A stretch of DNA of 64,000 bases from Streptomyces ardesiacus (lineage in GTDB: Bacteria; Actinomycetota; Actinomycetes; Streptomycetales; Streptomycetaceae). Position numbers and translations under genes: made by a program. This document shows, one piece after another, positions 1 to 8,821 of this stretch (position 1 is the first letter of the stretch; each line of letters opens with the position of its first letter). The notes below the pieces were generated by a model, which worked only from the letters and a program-made list of their open reading frames with translations, made no database searches and was not told where the DNA came from. The stretch is taken from contig NZ_BEWC01000001.1 of assembly GCF_003112575.1 (NCBI RefSeq), positions 124,001 to 188,000 of the forward strand, written 5' to 3'.

Positions 1-35
1 ACCTGCTCCTGCGTCTGCGCTTCGTCGTCGGTCAT
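1..35 (-). CDS. 5' end of an unidentified gene running off the left edge
   Basis: An ATG on the minus strand at 35-33 opens a frame that reads MTDDEAQTQEQ and continues past the left edge. AGGA lies just upstream as a possible ribosome binding site. Only eleven codons are visible, so no function can be named. The 36-197 stretch between it and the next gene holds no other convincing feature. Confidence 0.35.
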   Translation of the reverse strand, partial: MTDDEAQTQEQ

Positions 36-197
36 GCGTCCTGCATACCCGACGGCCCGCCAAACGCCAGGGTCCGCAGGGCGGTTGCGGAGAAGTTCCG
101 GAGACTGAATTTCGGTCCCCGTGGTGGCGCGTCCGGCGGGGGGTGGCGTTTACTGGCCCGCGCACAACAGGGTGCGTGGGGGAGGCCGGGGAGGGCT

Positions 198-512
198 GTG
201 GTGCGGAGCGTGGGGCAGCGGTACGTGACCGTCGGCGACGAGGACGTGAGGGTGGTGGCGCTGCGGACCGCGGTGTCCCGGGTGCGCCGGCAGCTCGCCC
301 TGCTGCCCGCCGACTTCCCCGACCGCCAGATCGCCGAGGAGGAACTGGCCGACCTCGCCGCGATGGCGGGTCACGGCGTCCCCGAGGCGCCCCGGCTGCG
401 CCGCTCCCTGCTGCTGATAGCCGGTGCGATCGGCTCCGTCAGCGCCCTGAAGCCGGGGCTGACGGAGGTCCGTCACGCCGTGGAACTGTTCGGCGATCCG
501 CCGCGCCGCTGA
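198..512 (+). CDS. small DUF5955-like protein
   Basis: A 104-residue soluble protein starting at a GTG, with GGGGAGGG just upstream; a second GTG follows directly. The sequence is mostly helical, with a leucine-rich stretch (residues 28-38) and a hydrophobic helix around residues 70-84 (LLLIAGAIGSVSALKPG). It resembles the short Streptomyces proteins grouped as DUF5955, whose function is unknown. Its stop codon lies inside the first copy of an 18-bp tandem repeat. It stands alone, convergent with the regulator at 689-1513. Family assignment is from recall. Confidence 0.7.
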   Translation: MVRSVGQRYVTVGDEDVRVVALRTAVSRVRRQLALLPADFPDRQIAEEELADLAAMAGHGVPEAPRLRRSLLLIAGAIGSVSALKPGLTEVRHAVELFGDPPRR

Positions 513-630
513 GCGCCGCCGCGCCGCTGAGCGCCGCCGCGCCGCTGAGCGCCGGGGCGCGGGCCCCGGAGCGTGTGGCGGGAGCGCGGGCCCCGGGGCG
601 TGTGGCGGGAGCGCGGGCCCGGAGCGGGTG
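498..630. repeat. two adjacent tandem repeats (18 bp x3 and 27 bp x2.7)
   Basis: Positions about 498-551 hold three copies of an 18-bp unit ending in GCCGCTGAGC. Positions 557-630 hold two full copies and one partial copy of a 27-bp unit containing GCGGGCCCCGG and GTGTGGCGGGA. The block fills most of the gap between two convergent genes and includes the stop codon of the upstream gene. The GC-rich, self-complementary units could fold and act as a terminator, or they may simply be replication-slippage repeats. Confidence 0.75.
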
Positions 631-688
631 GCCGGGGTGTGCGACCCGGGTGCGGGCCCGGCGCGCGACCCCGGCGCGCGGGCGCGGA

Positions 689-1513
689 TCAGACCGCCGG
701 GCCGCCGTTCGCGCCGTTCGACGTGCCGTTCGAGGTCAGCAGGGCCTCCGACAGCTCCGCCGCCACCTGCTGGAGCAGGGGCACCATCCGCTCGGTCGCG
801 GCCTCGGTGACCCGGCCCGCCGGACCGGAGATCGAGATGGCCGCGGCGGTGGGGGAGTCCGGCACGGAGACGGCCAGGCAGCGCACGCCGATCTCCTGCT
901 CGTTGTCGTCGATCGCGTAACCCTGGCGGCGCACGTCCTCCAGGGCGGCGATGAAGCCGTCCGGGGTGGTGATCGTCTTGTCGGTCGCGGCCGGCATGCC
1001 GGTACGGCCCAGCAGGGCCCGCACCTCGTCCGCCGGGAAGTCCGCGAGCAGCGCCTTGCCGACGCCCGTGGAGTGCGGCAGGACCCGTCGGCCCACCTCG
1101 GTGAACATGCGCATCGAGTGCTTGGAGGGCACCTGCGCGACGTACACGATCTCGTCGCCGTCGAGCAGGGCCATGTTCGCCGTCTCGCCGGTCTCCTCGA
1201 CCAGCCGGGCCAGGTGCGGGCGGGCCCAGGTGCCGAGCAGCCGGGAGGCGGACTCGCCGAGGCGGATCAGGCGTGGGCCGAGGGCGTAGCGGCGGTTGGG
1301 CTGCTGGCGAACGTATCCGCAGGCCACGAGGGTGCGCATCAGGCGGTGGATGGTCGGCAGCGGCAGCCCGCTGCTGGCCGAGAGCTCGCTCAGGCCGACC
1401 TCGCCCCCCGCGTCCGCCATCCGTTCGAGCAGGTCGAAGGCGCGCTCCAGGGACTGGACGCCACCGGTGGCGGACCTGGCGGAGTCGGTGGTGCTGGCGC
1501 TGGACGTCGGCAC
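689..1513 (-). CDS. allR: IclR-family regulator of allantoin catabolism
   Basis: A 274-residue protein. After a short polar leader, an IclR winged helix-turn-helix spans residues about 18-78 (VQSLERAFDLLERM, LSELSASSGLPLPTIHRLM), followed by a C-terminal effector-binding GAF-like domain (HSTGVGKALLADFP, CLAVSVPDS). It lies divergent from allantoinase across about 255 bp that carry several inverted repeats. This is the layout expected for AllR, the Streptomyces repressor of purine-ureide use that is released by glyoxylate-pathway metabolites. The tail is Asn/Gly-rich (GTSNGANGG). The family is certain; the AllR identity rests on the neighbouring genes. Confidence 0.9.
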   Translation of the reverse strand: MPTSSASTTDSARSATGGVQSLERAFDLLERMADAGGEVGLSELSASSGLPLPTIHRLMRTLVACGYVRQQPNRRYALGPRLIRLGESASRLLGTWARPHLARLVEETGETANMALLDGDEIVYVAQVPSKHSMRMFTEVGRRVLPHSTGVGKALLADFPADEVRALLGRTGMPAATDKTITTPDGFIAALEDVRRQGYAIDDNEQEIGVRCLAVSVPDSPTAAAISISGPAGRVTEAATERMVPLLQQVAAELSEALLTSNGTSNGANGGPAV

Positions 1514-1581
1514 GGCACGTTCCTTTCGGGGCTGGCGGGAGGAAAGAAGCGTACCCGGCGGCCGGTTGACTACCGGCTTGT

Positions 1582-1722
1582 ACGTAGCTACGTTCTGCTT
1601 GCTGGAATTCTAATTCCGCTTTGTGGAAACGTCCAGAGCGGGGTCATTGGGCATGCCAGCACAAAGGGTGCCTCTTGACGGCCTCGGAGTCGGAGTGAAG
1701 ACTCCTTCAACAGAACGTTGAA
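1582..1722. promoter_or_regulatory. allR-allB divergent control region with three palindromes
   Basis: Three inverted repeats lie between the divergent genes. ACGTAGCTACGT at 1582-1593 is a perfect 12-bp palindrome. GGAATT-ct-AATTCC sits at 1604-1617. TTCAAC-agaac-GTTGAA sits at 1706-1722, just downstream of a TTGACG -35-like element at 1675-1680. IclR-family proteins bind such short A/T-rich palindromes, so these are the likely AllR operators, but which one is bound cannot be decided by reading. Confidence 0.6.
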
Positions 1723-1768
1723 ATCCGACGGCAGAGGCAGAGAAGCACAGGCAGAGAAGGGGATCCGG

Positions 1769-3106
1769 GTGTCCGAAGCTGAACTGGTGCTGCGTTCGAC
1801 GCGCGTCATCACTCCCGAGGGGACCCGCGCCGCGTCCGTCGCGGTCACCGGGGAGAAGATCACGGCGGTCCTGCCGTACGACGCCCCCGTCCCGGCGGGC
1901 GCCCGCCTCGAGGACGTCGGCGACCACGTCGTCCTGCCCGGACTGGTCGACACCCACGTGCACGTGAACGACCCCGGCCGCACCGAGTGGGAGGGCTTCT
2001 GGACCGCCACCCGCGCCGCGGCGGCCGGCGGCATCACCACCCTCGTCGACATGCCGCTCAACTCCATCCCGCCGACCACCACGGTCGACCACCTGCGCAC
2101 CAAGCGCGAGGTCGCCGCCGACAAGGCCCACATCGACGTCGGTTTCTGGGGCGGCGCCCTCCCGGACAACGTCAAGGACCTGCGCCCGCTGCACGAGGCC
2201 GGGGTCTTCGGCTTCAAGGCGTTCCTGTCGCCGTCGGGCGTGGACGAGTTCCCGCACCTCGACCAGGAGCAGCTCGCCCGGTCGCTGGCGGAGATCGCCG
2301 CCTTCGACGGCCTGCTCATCGTGCACGCCGAGGACCCGCACCACCTGGCCGCCGCCCCGCAGCAGGGCGGGCCCGAGTACAGCCACTTCCTCGCCAGCCG
2401 CCCGCGCGACGCCGAGGACACCGCGATCGCGACCCTCCTCGCGCAGGCCAAGCGGTTCCACGCACGCGTGCACGTGCTCCACCTGTCCTCCAGCGACGCC
2501 CTGCCGCTGATCGCCGAGGCCCGTGCCGACGGCGTGAAGGTGACGGTCGAGACCTGCCCGCACTACCTCACCCTGACCGCCGAGGAAGTGCCGGACGGCG
2601 CCAGCGAGTTCAAGTGCTGCCCGCCGATCCGCGAGGCCGCCAACCAGGACCTGCTCTGGCAGGCGCTCGTGGACGGCACCATCGACTGCGTGGTCACCGA
2701 CCACTCCCCGTCCACCGCCGACCTGAAGACCGACGACTTCGCCACCGCCTGGGGCGGCATCGCCGGTCTCCAGCTCAGCCTGCCGGCCATGTGGACCGCG
2801 GCCCGCGAGCGCGGCCTGGGCCTGGAGGACATCGTGCGCTGGATGTCGGCGCGCACGGCCGCGCTGGTGGGGCTCGACGCCCGCAAGGGAGCCATCGCGC
2901 CGGGCCACGACGCGGACTTCGCCGTCCTCGCCCCCGACGAGACCTTCACCGTCGACCCGGCCGCCCTCCAGCACCGCAACCGCGTCACCGCGTACGCGGG
3001 CAGGACCCTGTACGGCGTCGTGAAGTCCACCTGGCTGCGCGGACGGCGCATCGTGGCGGACGGCGCGTTCACCGACCCGAAGGGACAGCTCCTCGACCGG
3101 GCCTGA
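1769..3106 (+). CDS. allB: allantoinase
   Basis: A 445-residue amidohydrolase that opens the hydantoin ring of allantoin to give allantoate. Metal-binding signatures of the cyclic amidohydrolase family are present: [11 protein letters not shown] near residue 60, FKAFLSPSG with the lysine expected to be carboxylated, [15 protein letters not shown] and DHSPS. The GTG start at 1769 is chosen because AGAAGGGG precedes it at good spacing; an ATG at 1718 would add 17 residues unlike the family. It is followed directly by allantoicase, forming a ureide-degradation operon probably repressed by the adjacent IclR protein. Confidence 0.93.
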   Translation: MSEAELVLRSTRVITPEGTRAASVAVTGEKITAVLPYDAPVPAGARLEDVGDHVVLPGLVDTHVHVNDPGRTEWEGFWTATRAAAAGGITTLVDMPLNSIPPTTTVDHLRTKREVAADKAHIDVGFWGGALPDNVKDLRPLHEAGVFGFKAFLSPSGVDEFPHLDQEQLARSLAEIAAFDGLLIVHAEDPHHLAAAPQQGGPEYSHFLASRPRDAEDTAIATLLAQAKRFHARVHVLHLSSSDALPLIAEARADGVKVTVETCPHYLTLTAEEVPDGASEFKCCPPIREAANQDLLWQALVDGTIDCVVTDHSPSTADLKTDDFATAWGGIAGLQLSLPAMWTAARERGLGLEDIVRWMSARTAALVGLDARKGAIAPGHDADFAVLAPDETFTVDPAALQHRNRVTAYAGRTLYGVVKSTWLRGRRIVADGAFTDPKGQLLDRA

Positions 3107-3170
3107 CGTGCCCGGCCATCCCCTGAACCAAGTCCCTCCCGAACAGCCCCGAAAGGAACACCTGATCACC

Positions 3171-4301
3171 GTGACGGCCCAGCAGAACACCTCGTTGGCC
3201 AGCTTCACCGGCGACGCCCAGCCCTACGGAGGCGGCGACCCGTACGCGGACTACCGCACCGCCGACCTTCCCTTCACCCAGTACGCCAACCTTGCCGACC
3301 GGCAGCTCGGCGCGGGTGTCGTCGCCGCCAACGACGAGTTCTTCGCCCAGCGCGAGAACCTGCTGGTGCCCGAGGCCGCCGAGTTCGACCCCGAGCACTT
3401 CGGGCACAAGGGCAAGGTCATGGACGGCTGGGAGACCCGCCGCCGGCGCGGTGTCTCGGCCGAGCAGCCCTGGCCCGCCGAGGAGGACCACGACTGGGCC
3501 CTGATCCGCCTCGGCGCCCCCGGTGTCGTCCGCGGCATCGTCGTCGACACCGCCCACTTCCGCGGCAACTACCCGCAGGCCGTCTCCGTCGAGGGCGCCT
3601 CGGTCGCGGGCTCCCCGTCCCCCGAGGAGCTGCTCGCCGACGACGTGAAGTGGACGACCCTCGTCCCGCGCACCCCGGTCGGCGGCCACGCAGCCAACGG
3701 CTTCGCCGTCTCGGCCGAGCAGCGCTTCACCCACCTGCGCCTCAAGCAGCACCCCGACGGCGGCATCGCCCGCCTGCGCGTGTACGGCGAGGTCGTCCCC
3801 GACCCCGCCTGGCTCACCGCCCTCGGCACCTTCGACGTGGTCGCCCTGGAGAACGGCGGCCAGGTCGAGGACGCCTCCAACCTCTTCTACTCGCCGGCCA
3901 CCAACACCATCCAGCCGGGCCGCTCCCGCAAGATGGACGACGGCTGGGAGACCCGCCGCCGCCGCGACCGGGGCAACGACTGGATCCAGTACCGCCTGGT
4001 GGACCGCGCGCAGATCCGCGCGATCGAGATCGACACGGCGTACCTCAAGGGCAACAGCGCCGGCTGGGCGTCCGTCTCCGTCAAGGACGGGGAGGACGGC
4101 GAGTGGCGCGAGGTGCTCCCGCGCACCCGGATGCAGCCCGACACCAACCACCGCTTCGTCCTGCCCGAGGCGGCCGTCGGCACGCACGCGCGCGTGGACA
4201 TCTTCCCCGACGGCGGCATCTCCCGCCTGCGCCTGTTCGGCTCCCTGACGGAGGACGGCGCGGCCCGCCTCGCCGCCCGCCACCAGGAACTGGGCGGCTG
4301 A
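3171..4301 (+). CDS. alc: allantoicase
   Basis: A 376-residue protein made of two tandem allantoicase repeats, each with the signature DGWETRRRR (near residues 84 and 254) and a later HPDGGIARLRVYG or FPDGGISRLRLFG strand. It hydrolyses allantoate to ureidoglycolate and urea. The GTG at 3171 is preceded by GAAAGGA about 13 bases upstream; a CTG at 3162 is a less likely alternative. The gene follows allantoinase with a 64-bp gap and is presumably cotranscribed. Length and repeat structure are normal. Confidence 0.93.
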   Translation: MTAQQNTSLASFTGDAQPYGGGDPYADYRTADLPFTQYANLADRQLGAGVVAANDEFFAQRENLLVPEAAEFDPEHFGHKGKVMDGWETRRRRGVSAEQPWPAEEDHDWALIRLGAPGVVRGIVVDTAHFRGNYPQAVSVEGASVAGSPSPEELLADDVKWTTLVPRTPVGGHAANGFAVSAEQRFTHLRLKQHPDGGIARLRVYGEVVPDPAWLTALGTFDVVALENGGQVEDASNLFYSPATNTIQPGRSRKMDDGWETRRRRDRGNDWIQYRLVDRAQIRAIEIDTAYLKGNSAGWASVSVKDGEDGEWREVLPRTRMQPDTNHRFVLPEAAVGTHARVDIFPDGGISRLRLFGSLTEDGAARLAARHQELGG

Positions 4302-4395
4302 CCCGGCCGCCGCTCGGCACGGACCCGCGGGGCGCACCGGCTGGACAGCACCGGTGCGCCCCGCGCGCATGCCCGCGGGCGGGGCGCCGGGGCGG

Positions 4396-5169
4396 CTACG
4401 CCGCGTGGCCGCCGTCGACCGCGAACTCCGCGCCGGTGACGTAGGAGGCGGTCGCCAGGTACGCCACGGTCGAGGCGACCTCGTCCGCCGTGCCGAAACG
4501 GCCCAGCGCCGTCAAGGCCGCCTGCCCCTGCGCGAAGGGGCCGTCCGCCGGGTTCATGTCGGTGTCGATCGGCCCCGGGTGCACGATGTTCGCCGTGATG
4601 CCGCGCGGGCCCAGCTCCCTGGCCAGCGCCTTGGTCATGCCGATCAGCGCCGACTTGCTCGTCGCGTACAGCGTCCCGCCGGGCCCCGGCACCCGCTGCG
4701 TCATGCAGGTGCCGACGGTGATGATCCGCCCGCCCGCGGTCATGCGGGCCGCGGCCGCCTGCGAGGCGAGGAAGACACCGCGGACGTTCACGGCCAGCAG
4801 CCGGTCGACATCGGCGGGGGAGAGGCTCTCCAGGGGACCGAGCAGGCCGAGGCCCACGTTGTTGACCAGCACGTCGAGACCGCCGCCGAGCGCCGTCGCG
4901 GCCCGCTCGACCGCGCCCGCCGCCTCGTCCGCGTCGGCGGAGTCGGCCCGCAGGGCGACCGCCCGGCGCCCCAGCGCTTCCACCGCGCGTACGACGTCCC
5001 CGGCCGCGTCCTCGCCGTTCACGTAGGTGAGGGCGACGTCCGCGCCGTCGCGCGCCAGGCGCAGGGCGGTCGCCGCGCCGATGCCCCGGCTGCCGCCGGT
5101 CACCAGGGCGGTGCGGCCGCTCAGGGGAGCGGTGGTGGAGGGTGCGAGGGGATCCGTGTTCGTGTTCAT
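4396..5169 (-). CDS. SDR-family oxidoreductase
   Basis: A 257-residue short-chain dehydrogenase/reductase. It has the classical NAD(P)-binding motif TGGSRGIG near residue 26, VNNVG in place of NNAG, and the active-site YATSK. An acidic residue after the second strand is absent, which leans toward NADP. The start at 5169 follows GGGATGG; upstream in-frame ATGs add sequence unlike the family. The gene is convergent with allantoicase and divergent from the RNase gene. The substrate cannot be told; FabG-like or sugar/ketone reductase are both possible. Confidence 0.88.
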   Translation of the reverse strand: MNTNTDPLAPSTTAPLSGRTALVTGGSRGIGAATALRLARDGADVALTYVNGEDAAGDVVRAVEALGRRAVALRADSADADEAAGAVERAATALGGGLDVLVNNVGLGLLGPLESLSPADVDRLLAVNVRGVFLASQAAAARMTAGGRIITVGTCMTQRVPGPGGTLYATSKSALIGMTKALARELGPRGITANIVHPGPIDTDMNPADGPFAQGQAALTALGRFGTADEVASTVAYLATASYVTGAEFAVDGGHAA

Positions 5170-5345
5170 GGGTCCATCCCAGCCGGGCCGCCGTACCGGT
5201 GCTGGCGGCCAACGGACATCGACCTGACCGGCGGCCGGGGCTGCGCCGGCGACGGCGCGACGGCGCCGAAAACCCATGGGACGTCCCGGGAAACTCCACA
5301 TTCTTGTCATTGACATGCCACTGTCTACGCGCGTCATCATGAGAC

Positions 5346-5741
5346 ATGCGATTCCCCCCACGCGCCGCCCGGCTCGGCGCAGCAGCCGCAGTCCTGTCCG
5401 CCCTCCTCGTGGGCGGCACCGTCTCCGCGACCCCGTCCGGCGCCGCCCCCGCGGCGGTCGGCGACATCTGCTACAGCGACCTGCCCTCCCAGGCCCACGA
5501 CACGCTCGACCTGATCGAGCAGGGCGGTCCCTACCCCTTCGAGCAGGACGGGACCGTCTTCCAGAACCGGGAGGGCATCCTGCCCAGCCAGTCCTCCGGG
5601 TACTACCACGAGTACACGGTGATCACGCCGGGCTCCGACACGCGCGGAGCCCGCCGGATCGTCACCGGTGAGGCGAACCAGGAGGACTACTACACGGCCG
5701 ACCACTACGCGTCGTTCGACCTCGTCGACCACGGCTGCTGA
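5346..5741 (+). CDS. secreted guanyl-specific ribonuclease (RNase Sa type)
   Basis: A 131-residue precursor with a Sec signal peptide (twin arginines, hydrophobic core at residues 11-26, likely cut after SGAAPA). The mature part matches Streptomyces RNase Sa closely. It has DGTVFQNRE, the catalytic Glu in YYHEYTV, the Arg in ARRIVTGEA and the His in ADHYASF, plus two cysteines (DIC near the mature N-terminus and the C-terminal HGC) for the disulfide. The enzyme cleaves RNA 3' of guanosine outside the cell. No intracellular barstar-type inhibitor is seen next door. A TTGACA-like element at 5310-5315 within TGTCA-t-TGACA probably belongs to its promoter. Confidence 0.93.
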   Translation: MRFPPRAARLGAAAAVLSALLVGGTVSATPSGAAPAAVGDICYSDLPSQAHDTLDLIEQGGPYPFEQDGTVFQNREGILPSQSSGYYHEYTVITPGSDTRGARRIVTGEANQEDYYTADHYASFDLVDHGC

Positions 5742-5750
5742 GGGGCGGGT

Positions 5751-5951
5751 TCACGCGGGCGGGCGGCTCTCGGCGGCGGCGAAGAGCGCGGCGCCGAGAG
5801 CGAGCAGGGCCAGGCTCGCGTACACCTCGTAGCCGTCGAGGAAGCCGATCCGCCGCACCAGGCCCACATTCCAGTCCGTGAACTCGTGGACCAGGCCCAT
5901 CGCACCCTGCAGTACGGCGAGGAAGCCCGCGATCTCCAGCAGTTTCTTCAT
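5751..5951 (-). CDS. small membrane protein of unknown function
   Basis: A 66-residue protein beginning MKKLLEIAGFLAVLQGAMG, with two hydrophobic helices (residues about 4-19 and 42-58) separated by a polar turn (HEFTDWNVGLVRR). The ATG at 5951 is favoured over longer in-frame starts, which add low-complexity Arg/Pro sequence. I do not recognise a named family. It ends 9 bp from the convergent RNase gene and is divergent from the histidine kinase. A small integral membrane protein is all that can be said. Confidence 0.65.
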   Translation of the reverse strand: MKKLLEIAGFLAVLQGAMGLVHEFTDWNVGLVRRIGFLDGYEVYASLALLALGAALFAAAESRPPA

Positions 5952-6116
5952 GGTGAAGACCCTCGCCCCGCGGTCCCCCCACACACATCGGCCGCGGGGC
6001 GAGTACCGCCCGACGGAAGGCCCCGTCGCGCGCGGCGCGGCGCGCCGAAAGTCGCCGGTCCCGCGACTTTGGTCGGCGATCCCCCCGGCCCGGCCGTCCC
6101 CGCCGCCGGCCCTGCG

Positions 6117-6131
6117 TAGATTTGTCGACCG
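6117..6131 (+). promoter_or_regulatory. -10 element of a leaderless promoter for the histidine kinase
   Basis: TAGATT at 6117-6122 matches the TAnnnT -10 consensus, and the GTG at 6131 falls where transcription would begin. No ribosome binding site is present, so a leaderless mRNA is likely. No good -35 is visible. Confidence 0.55.
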
Positions 6132-7384
6132 TGAACACTGACCAGCAGGCCACGGCGCCCCCGGCCCTCGCGAAACGGCGCTGGGTGCTGCCGGCGGCGC
6201 TCGTCGAGGACCTGTACCCGCAGTCCGGGCGGCCCGGAGGGCGGCCCCGGCGCACCGCACGCGACTGGGTCGTCGACTTCGCCCTCTTCCTGCTCGCGGC
6301 GGCCGTCGGGCTGCTGACCGTCGACGCGCTGGAGCAGGAACCGGGCCTCTCACCGGCCATGGCCGTCGTCGACCAACTGGTCGGGGCCCTGTCCTGTGCG
6401 GCCGTCTGGCTCCGGCGGCGGTGGCCGGTCGGGCTGGCCGTGGCGATGGTGCCGCTCTCCCTCGTCTCCGCCACCGCGGGCGGCGCCGCCCTCGCCTCCC
6501 TGTTCACGCTCGCCGTGCACCGTCCCCTCCGGTACCTGGCCTGGGTGGGGACGGCCGGTCTCCTGACACAGCCCCTGTACTACTGGATGCGCCCGGAACC
6601 GGACCTGCCCTACCTGGCGTCGATCGCCATCGGCACGCTGCTCACCGCCACCGTCGTCGGCTGGGGCCTGCTGGTCCGTTCCAAGCGTCAGCTGCTGCTC
6701 AGCCTGCGCGACCGCGCCCGGCACGCCGAGGCCGAGGCGCGGCTGCGGGGCGAGCAGGCGCAGCGGCTGGCCAGGGAGGCCATCGCCCGCGAGATGCACG
6801 ACGTCCTGGCCCATCGGCTGACGCTGCTCAGCGTGCACGCGGGCGCCCTGGAGTTCCGGCCCGACGCGCCCCGGGAGGAGGTCGCGCGGGCAGCCGGTGT
6901 CATCCGTGAGAGCGCGCACGAGGCCCTCCAGGACCTGCGGCAGATCATCGGCGTCCTGCGGGCGGCGGACTCCGACGACGCGGGCCGTCCCCAGCCGACG
7001 CTCGTGGCCCTCGACGCACTGGTCGCGGAGTCCCGCGCGGCCGGCATGAAGGTCACCCTCGCCGACCGCGTCCCCGACCCCGCGGCGGTCCCCGCCTCCG
7101 TCGGCCGCACCGCGTACCGCATCGCCCAGGAGGCACTGACCAACGCGCGCAAGCACGCCCCCGGCACCGAGGTCACCGTGTCGGTCGCCGGAGCGCCGGG
7201 CGACGGCCTCGCCCTGTCGGTGCGCAACGCCCCGCCGCGCGGCGAGGTGCCGCACGTGCCCGGCTCCGGGCAGGGCCTGATCGGACTGACCGAGCGGGCC
7301 ACGCTCGCGGGCGGCACCCTGGAGCACGGGCCCACCCCCGCAGGGGGCTTCGAGGTGCGGGCGAGGCTGCCGTGGACGGAGTGA
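6131..7384 (+). CDS. two-component sensor histidine kinase (HisKA_3 type)
   Basis: A 417-residue membrane kinase. The N-terminal half carries about four to six hydrophobic segments (residues 45-180). The dimerisation/phosphoacceptor motif AIAREMHDVLAHRL places the phosphorylated His near residue 223. The ATP-binding domain has QEALTNARKHAPG as N-box and GQGLIGLTERATLAGG as G-box. This is the NarL/DesK-type architecture paired with LuxR-like regulators. The GTG start is chosen from the leaderless promoter; a TTG lies nine bases upstream. The cognate regulator follows at 7496. The signal is unknown. Confidence 0.9.
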   Translation: MNTDQQATAPPALAKRRWVLPAALVEDLYPQSGRPGGRPRRTARDWVVDFALFLLAAAVGLLTVDALEQEPGLSPAMAVVDQLVGALSCAAVWLRRRWPVGLAVAMVPLSLVSATAGGAALASLFTLAVHRPLRYLAWVGTAGLLTQPLYYWMRPEPDLPYLASIAIGTLLTATVVGWGLLVRSKRQLLLSLRDRARHAEAEARLRGEQAQRLAREAIAREMHDVLAHRLTLLSVHAGALEFRPDAPREEVARAAGVIRESAHEALQDLRQIIGVLRAADSDDAGRPQPTLVALDALVAESRAAGMKVTLADRVPDPAAVPASVGRTAYRIAQEALTNARKHAPGTEVTVSVAGAPGDGLALSVRNAPPRGEVPHVPGSGQGLIGLTERATLAGGTLEHGPTPAGGFEVRARLPWTE

Positions 7385-7495
7385 GGCGGAGGAAGCGGGC
7401 GGCGGACCGGCGGACCGTGGCCCCGGGGGTCTCGCCGCGGGGCCACAAGGCGGCGGCACGGGAGTGAAGTCGCCGCCCGGCGGCCGTGATTACTT

Positions 7496-8200
7496 ATGTC
7501 CATGACTGCGATCAAACTCCTCCTCGTCGACGACGACCCCCTCGTGCGGGCGGGGCTGGCCCTCATGCTGGGCGGGGCCGACGACGTCGAGATCGTCGGC
7601 GAGGCCGCCGACGGGGACGAGGTCGGCCCGCTCGTCGACCGCACCCGCCCGGACGTCGTCCTCATGGACATCCGGATGCCGGTGGTGGACGGCCTCACCG
7701 CGACCGAACGGCTGCGCGCCCGCGCGGACGCGCCCCAGGTCGTCGTGCTCACCACGTTCCACGCGGACGAACAGGTACTGCGGGCGCTGCGCGCCGGTGC
7801 CGCCGGGTTCGTCCTGAAGGACACCCCGCCCGCGGAGATCCTGGATGCGGTGCGCAGGGTGGCGGCCGGCGACCCCGTCCTGTCGCCCGCCGTCACCCGT
7901 CGGCTGATGGAGCGGGCGGCCGGTGCCGGCCCCGACACACGGCGCACGCGCGCGCGAGCCCGGGTGGACACGCTCAACGACCGCGAACGCGAGGTCGCCG
8001 TCGCGGTCGGCCGCGGCCTGGCCAACGCCGAGATCGCCGCCCACCTCTTCATGAGCGTCGCCACCGTCAAGGCCCACGTCTCGCGCGTCCTGGCCAAGCT
8101 CGGCCTGAACAACCGGGTGCAGATCGCGCTGCTGACGTACGACGCGGGCCTGCTCGACGCGTTCCAGGACGACGGGCACGACGATCCGTCCGCGAGGTGA
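7496..8200 (+). CDS. LuxR/NarL-family response regulator
   Basis: A 234-residue regulator. The receiver domain (LLLVDDDPLVRAGL) carries the phosphoacceptor Asp in LMDIRMPV near residue 58 and the conserved Lys in FVLKDTPP. The C-terminal LuxR helix-turn-helix begins LNDREREVAVAVGRGL and contains IAAHLFMSVATVKAHVSRVL. A second ATG at 7502 could be the true start; no ribosome binding site is visible before either, so the transcript may be leaderless. It is the partner of the upstream kinase, 111 bp away. The targets are unknown. Confidence 0.9.
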   Translation: MSMTAIKLLLVDDDPLVRAGLALMLGGADDVEIVGEAADGDEVGPLVDRTRPDVVLMDIRMPVVDGLTATERLRARADAPQVVVLTTFHADEQVLRALRAGAAGFVLKDTPPAEILDAVRRVAAGDPVLSPAVTRRLMERAAGAGPDTRRTRARARVDTLNDREREVAVAVGRGLANAEIAAHLFMSVATVKAHVSRVLAKLGLNNRVQIALLTYDAGLLDAFQDDGHDDPSAR

Positions 8201-8229
8201 GGCCGTCGGCAGGGACGCCGCGCCGCCCG

Positions 8230-8640
8230 CTACGAGACCGGTGACGAGACCGGTGACGAGGCCGTGCGGGCGTCGTAGGCGGCGCGGGCGTCGTCGATCC
8301 GGGCGAGGTGCGCGAGGCTCCATTCGAGCAGGGGCGCGGTGGCTTCGCGCAGGGTGACGCCCATCTCGGTGAGTTCGTAGCTGACGTGCGGCGGCATGAC
8401 GTCGTGGACGGTGCGGGTGACGATTCCGTTGCGCTCCAGGCTGCGCAGCGTCACGGTGAGCATGCGCTGGCTGATCCCCTCGACGGCTCGCTTGAGTTCG
8501 GTGAAACGGCGCGGTCCGTGCCTGAGGTTGCGCACGACCAGCAGCGACCACTTGTCCCCGACGATGTCGAGCACCACCCGGGTCCGGCACGCGTCGCCGG
8601 GAGAGGCTGCCGGTGGGAGACCGCCGAGCCCTGCGTCCAT
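8230..8640 (-). CDS. HxlR-family (MarR-like) transcriptional regulator
   Basis: A 136-residue protein with the typical HxlR winged helix: one cysteine early (DACRTR), then LDIVGDKWSLLVVRNL, RRFTELKRAVEGISQRMLT, and the wing VSYELTEMGVTL. The C-terminus is a small repetitive Ser/Pro/Val tail. GGAGG precedes the ATG at good spacing. HxlR proteins often sense thiol stress or aldehydes through the N-terminal Cys. It is divergent from the hydrolase at 8822 and shares with it a region of repeats, so it probably regulates that gene and itself. Confidence 0.9.
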   Translation of the reverse strand: MDAGLGGLPPAASPGDACRTRVVLDIVGDKWSLLVVRNLRHGPRRFTELKRAVEGISQRMLTVTLRSLERNGIVTRTVHDVMPPHVSYELTEMGVTLREATAPLLEWSLAHLARIDDARAAYDARTASSPVSSPVS

Positions 8641-8655
8641 GGTTACCTCCAGAGA

Positions 8656-8739
8656 ACCGAGGCACCGAAAAGTGCCTTATTGCACCCTCTCTTTCGCATG
8701 ATCCAGGATGTGGTCAGTCGAAAAAGAGTACCGAGGCAC
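8656..8739. promoter_or_regulatory. putative HxlR operator region with direct and inverted repeats
   Basis: ACCGAGGCAC occurs twice in direct orientation, at 8656-8665 and 8730-8739. The first copy also forms GGCAC-cgaaaa-GTGCC at 8661-8676. The second is preceded by AGT, giving the GTAC core often seen in HxlR sites. The two copies flank the likely divergent promoters between 8640 and 8822. Confidence 0.5.
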
Positions 8740-8821
8740 TGATGGTAACCGTCCGGCATCGATCCGGCGGCGTGCACGCGACCGTGCCCCACTGCCTCGG
8801 CAGAGGAAGGCTGATGCAGTC

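Noticed and set aside
498..630. Tandem repeats considered as a CRISPR array
   Set aside because: No unique spacers and no cas genes; simple slippage-type repeats.
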